Below are positions 49,799-49,841 of a DNA stretch of 49,841 bases, one piece after another. This DNA is from Mesotoga sp. UBA6090 (GTDB taxonomy: Bacteria > Thermotogota > Thermotogae > Petrotogales > Kosmotogaceae). A program made the translations under genes and the position numbers. Within the stretch, counting starts at the first letter, position 1; each line of letters opens with the position of its first letter. The stretch is from NCBI RefSeq assembly GCF_002435945.1, contig NZ_DIXC01000003.1:1-49841 (forward strand), read 5' to 3'. The notes below the pieces were generated by a model that worked only from the letters and a program-made list of their open reading frames with translations, was not told the DNA's origin and made no database searches.

Positions 49799-49841
49799 GT
49801 GAGTAGCCCAGGGGGGTTTCACCCCCAGGCTCTCTCAGAAC
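49799..49841 (-). mobile_element. 3' end (domain VI) of a group II intron, running off the window
   Basis: Read on the minus strand from the window edge, the sequence starts GTTCTGAGAG, resembling the last bases of domain V and the linker. It continues as a hairpin with stem GGGGG, loop TGAAA and CCCCC, and ends GGGCTACTCAC. This matches bacterial group II intron domain VI, with a candidate bulged branch-point adenosine in CTACTC and a 3' AY end. The exact end is uncertain by a couple of bases. Domain V, the catalytic part and any reverse transcriptase lie outside the window. Confidence 0.5.

Noticed and set aside
49583..49822. Minus-strand open frame at the right end
   Set aside because: It runs through the terminator hairpin and the intron end; no SD and no protein-like features.

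Overview
The window looks like a piece of chromosome from a mesophilic or moderately thermophilic member of the Thermotogota, most like Mesotoga or a close relative. This is inferred from gene content and style: a complete flavodiiron protein, a secreted GH13 amylase, c-di-GMP enzymes, DUF6305, very tight gene packing, strong GGAGG ribosome binding sites with many TTG/GTG starts, and tRNAs with encoded CCA. No marker gene proves the assignment.

Layout. 1-1731: a MntA/HepT (nucleotidyltransferase/HEPN) toxin-antitoxin pair sitting in repeat-rich, otherwise gene-poor DNA. 1732-3311: a PhnP-like metallo-hydrolase and a decayed gene. 3312-6890 (minus): two tandem TPR-GGDEF diguanylate cyclases and a membrane DUF4258 protein. 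6933-10024 (minus): a secreted alpha-amylase-type enzyme and a HAD 5'-nucleotidase. 10149-15496 (plus): a LolD/MacB-like ABC ATPase and permease, a P1/DmpA peptidase and a PAS-HD-GYP protein, which pairs functionally with the cyclases. 15498-17906 (minus): a small membrane protein, Sua5, DUF2905 and a GNAT. 18319-18543: a strong promoter with tRNA-Ser(GCU) and tRNA-Arg(GCG). 18555-25249 (minus): a PH-domain membrane protein and an AddA/AddB-like helicase-nuclease pair. 25492-34091 (minus): a secreted YD-repeat-like protein, an MFS carrier and the most interesting block, in transcription order an exported AstE/M14-like zinc hydrolase, an exported gamma-glutamyltransferase, an exported DUF6305 protein, a second exported AstE/M14-like hydrolase, a DctM-like permease and a 47-residue membrane microprotein translationally coupled to it.

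34477-38995: an internally duplicated membrane protein, a triple-FAS1 protein, a 23-residue lysine-rich micropeptide with its own terminator, and a 588-residue protein with an HPr-kinase/PEPCK-like P-loop. 39076-42220 (plus): an ABC-2 exporter (ATPase and two permeases). 42300-44392: the flavodiiron protein FprA with a terminator, and a pseudogene of the DUF2229 acyl-CoA dehydratase-activase family with a nonsense codon and a one-base deletion. 44607-48253 (plus): a DUF4382 lipoprotein, then a secreted protein with a Pro-Gly-Lys-Pro-Asp repeat tail packed against an OmpR-type regulator and a histidine kinase. 48364-49485: a class I aminotransferase. 49605-49841: a near-consensus promoter directly followed by a terminator-like hairpin, a structured stretch, and what appears to be the 3' end of a minus-strand group II intron running off the window.

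Best candidate for an undescribed system: the 27964-34091 block. I propose that exported GGT and zinc hydrolases trim gamma-glutamyl or N-acyl amino acid substrates outside the membrane, and that a DctM-like permease without recognisable DctP or DctQ partners imports the products, with DUF6305 as possible binding protein and the 47-residue protein as possible small subunit. The gene order is directly visible; the functions and partnerships are inference.
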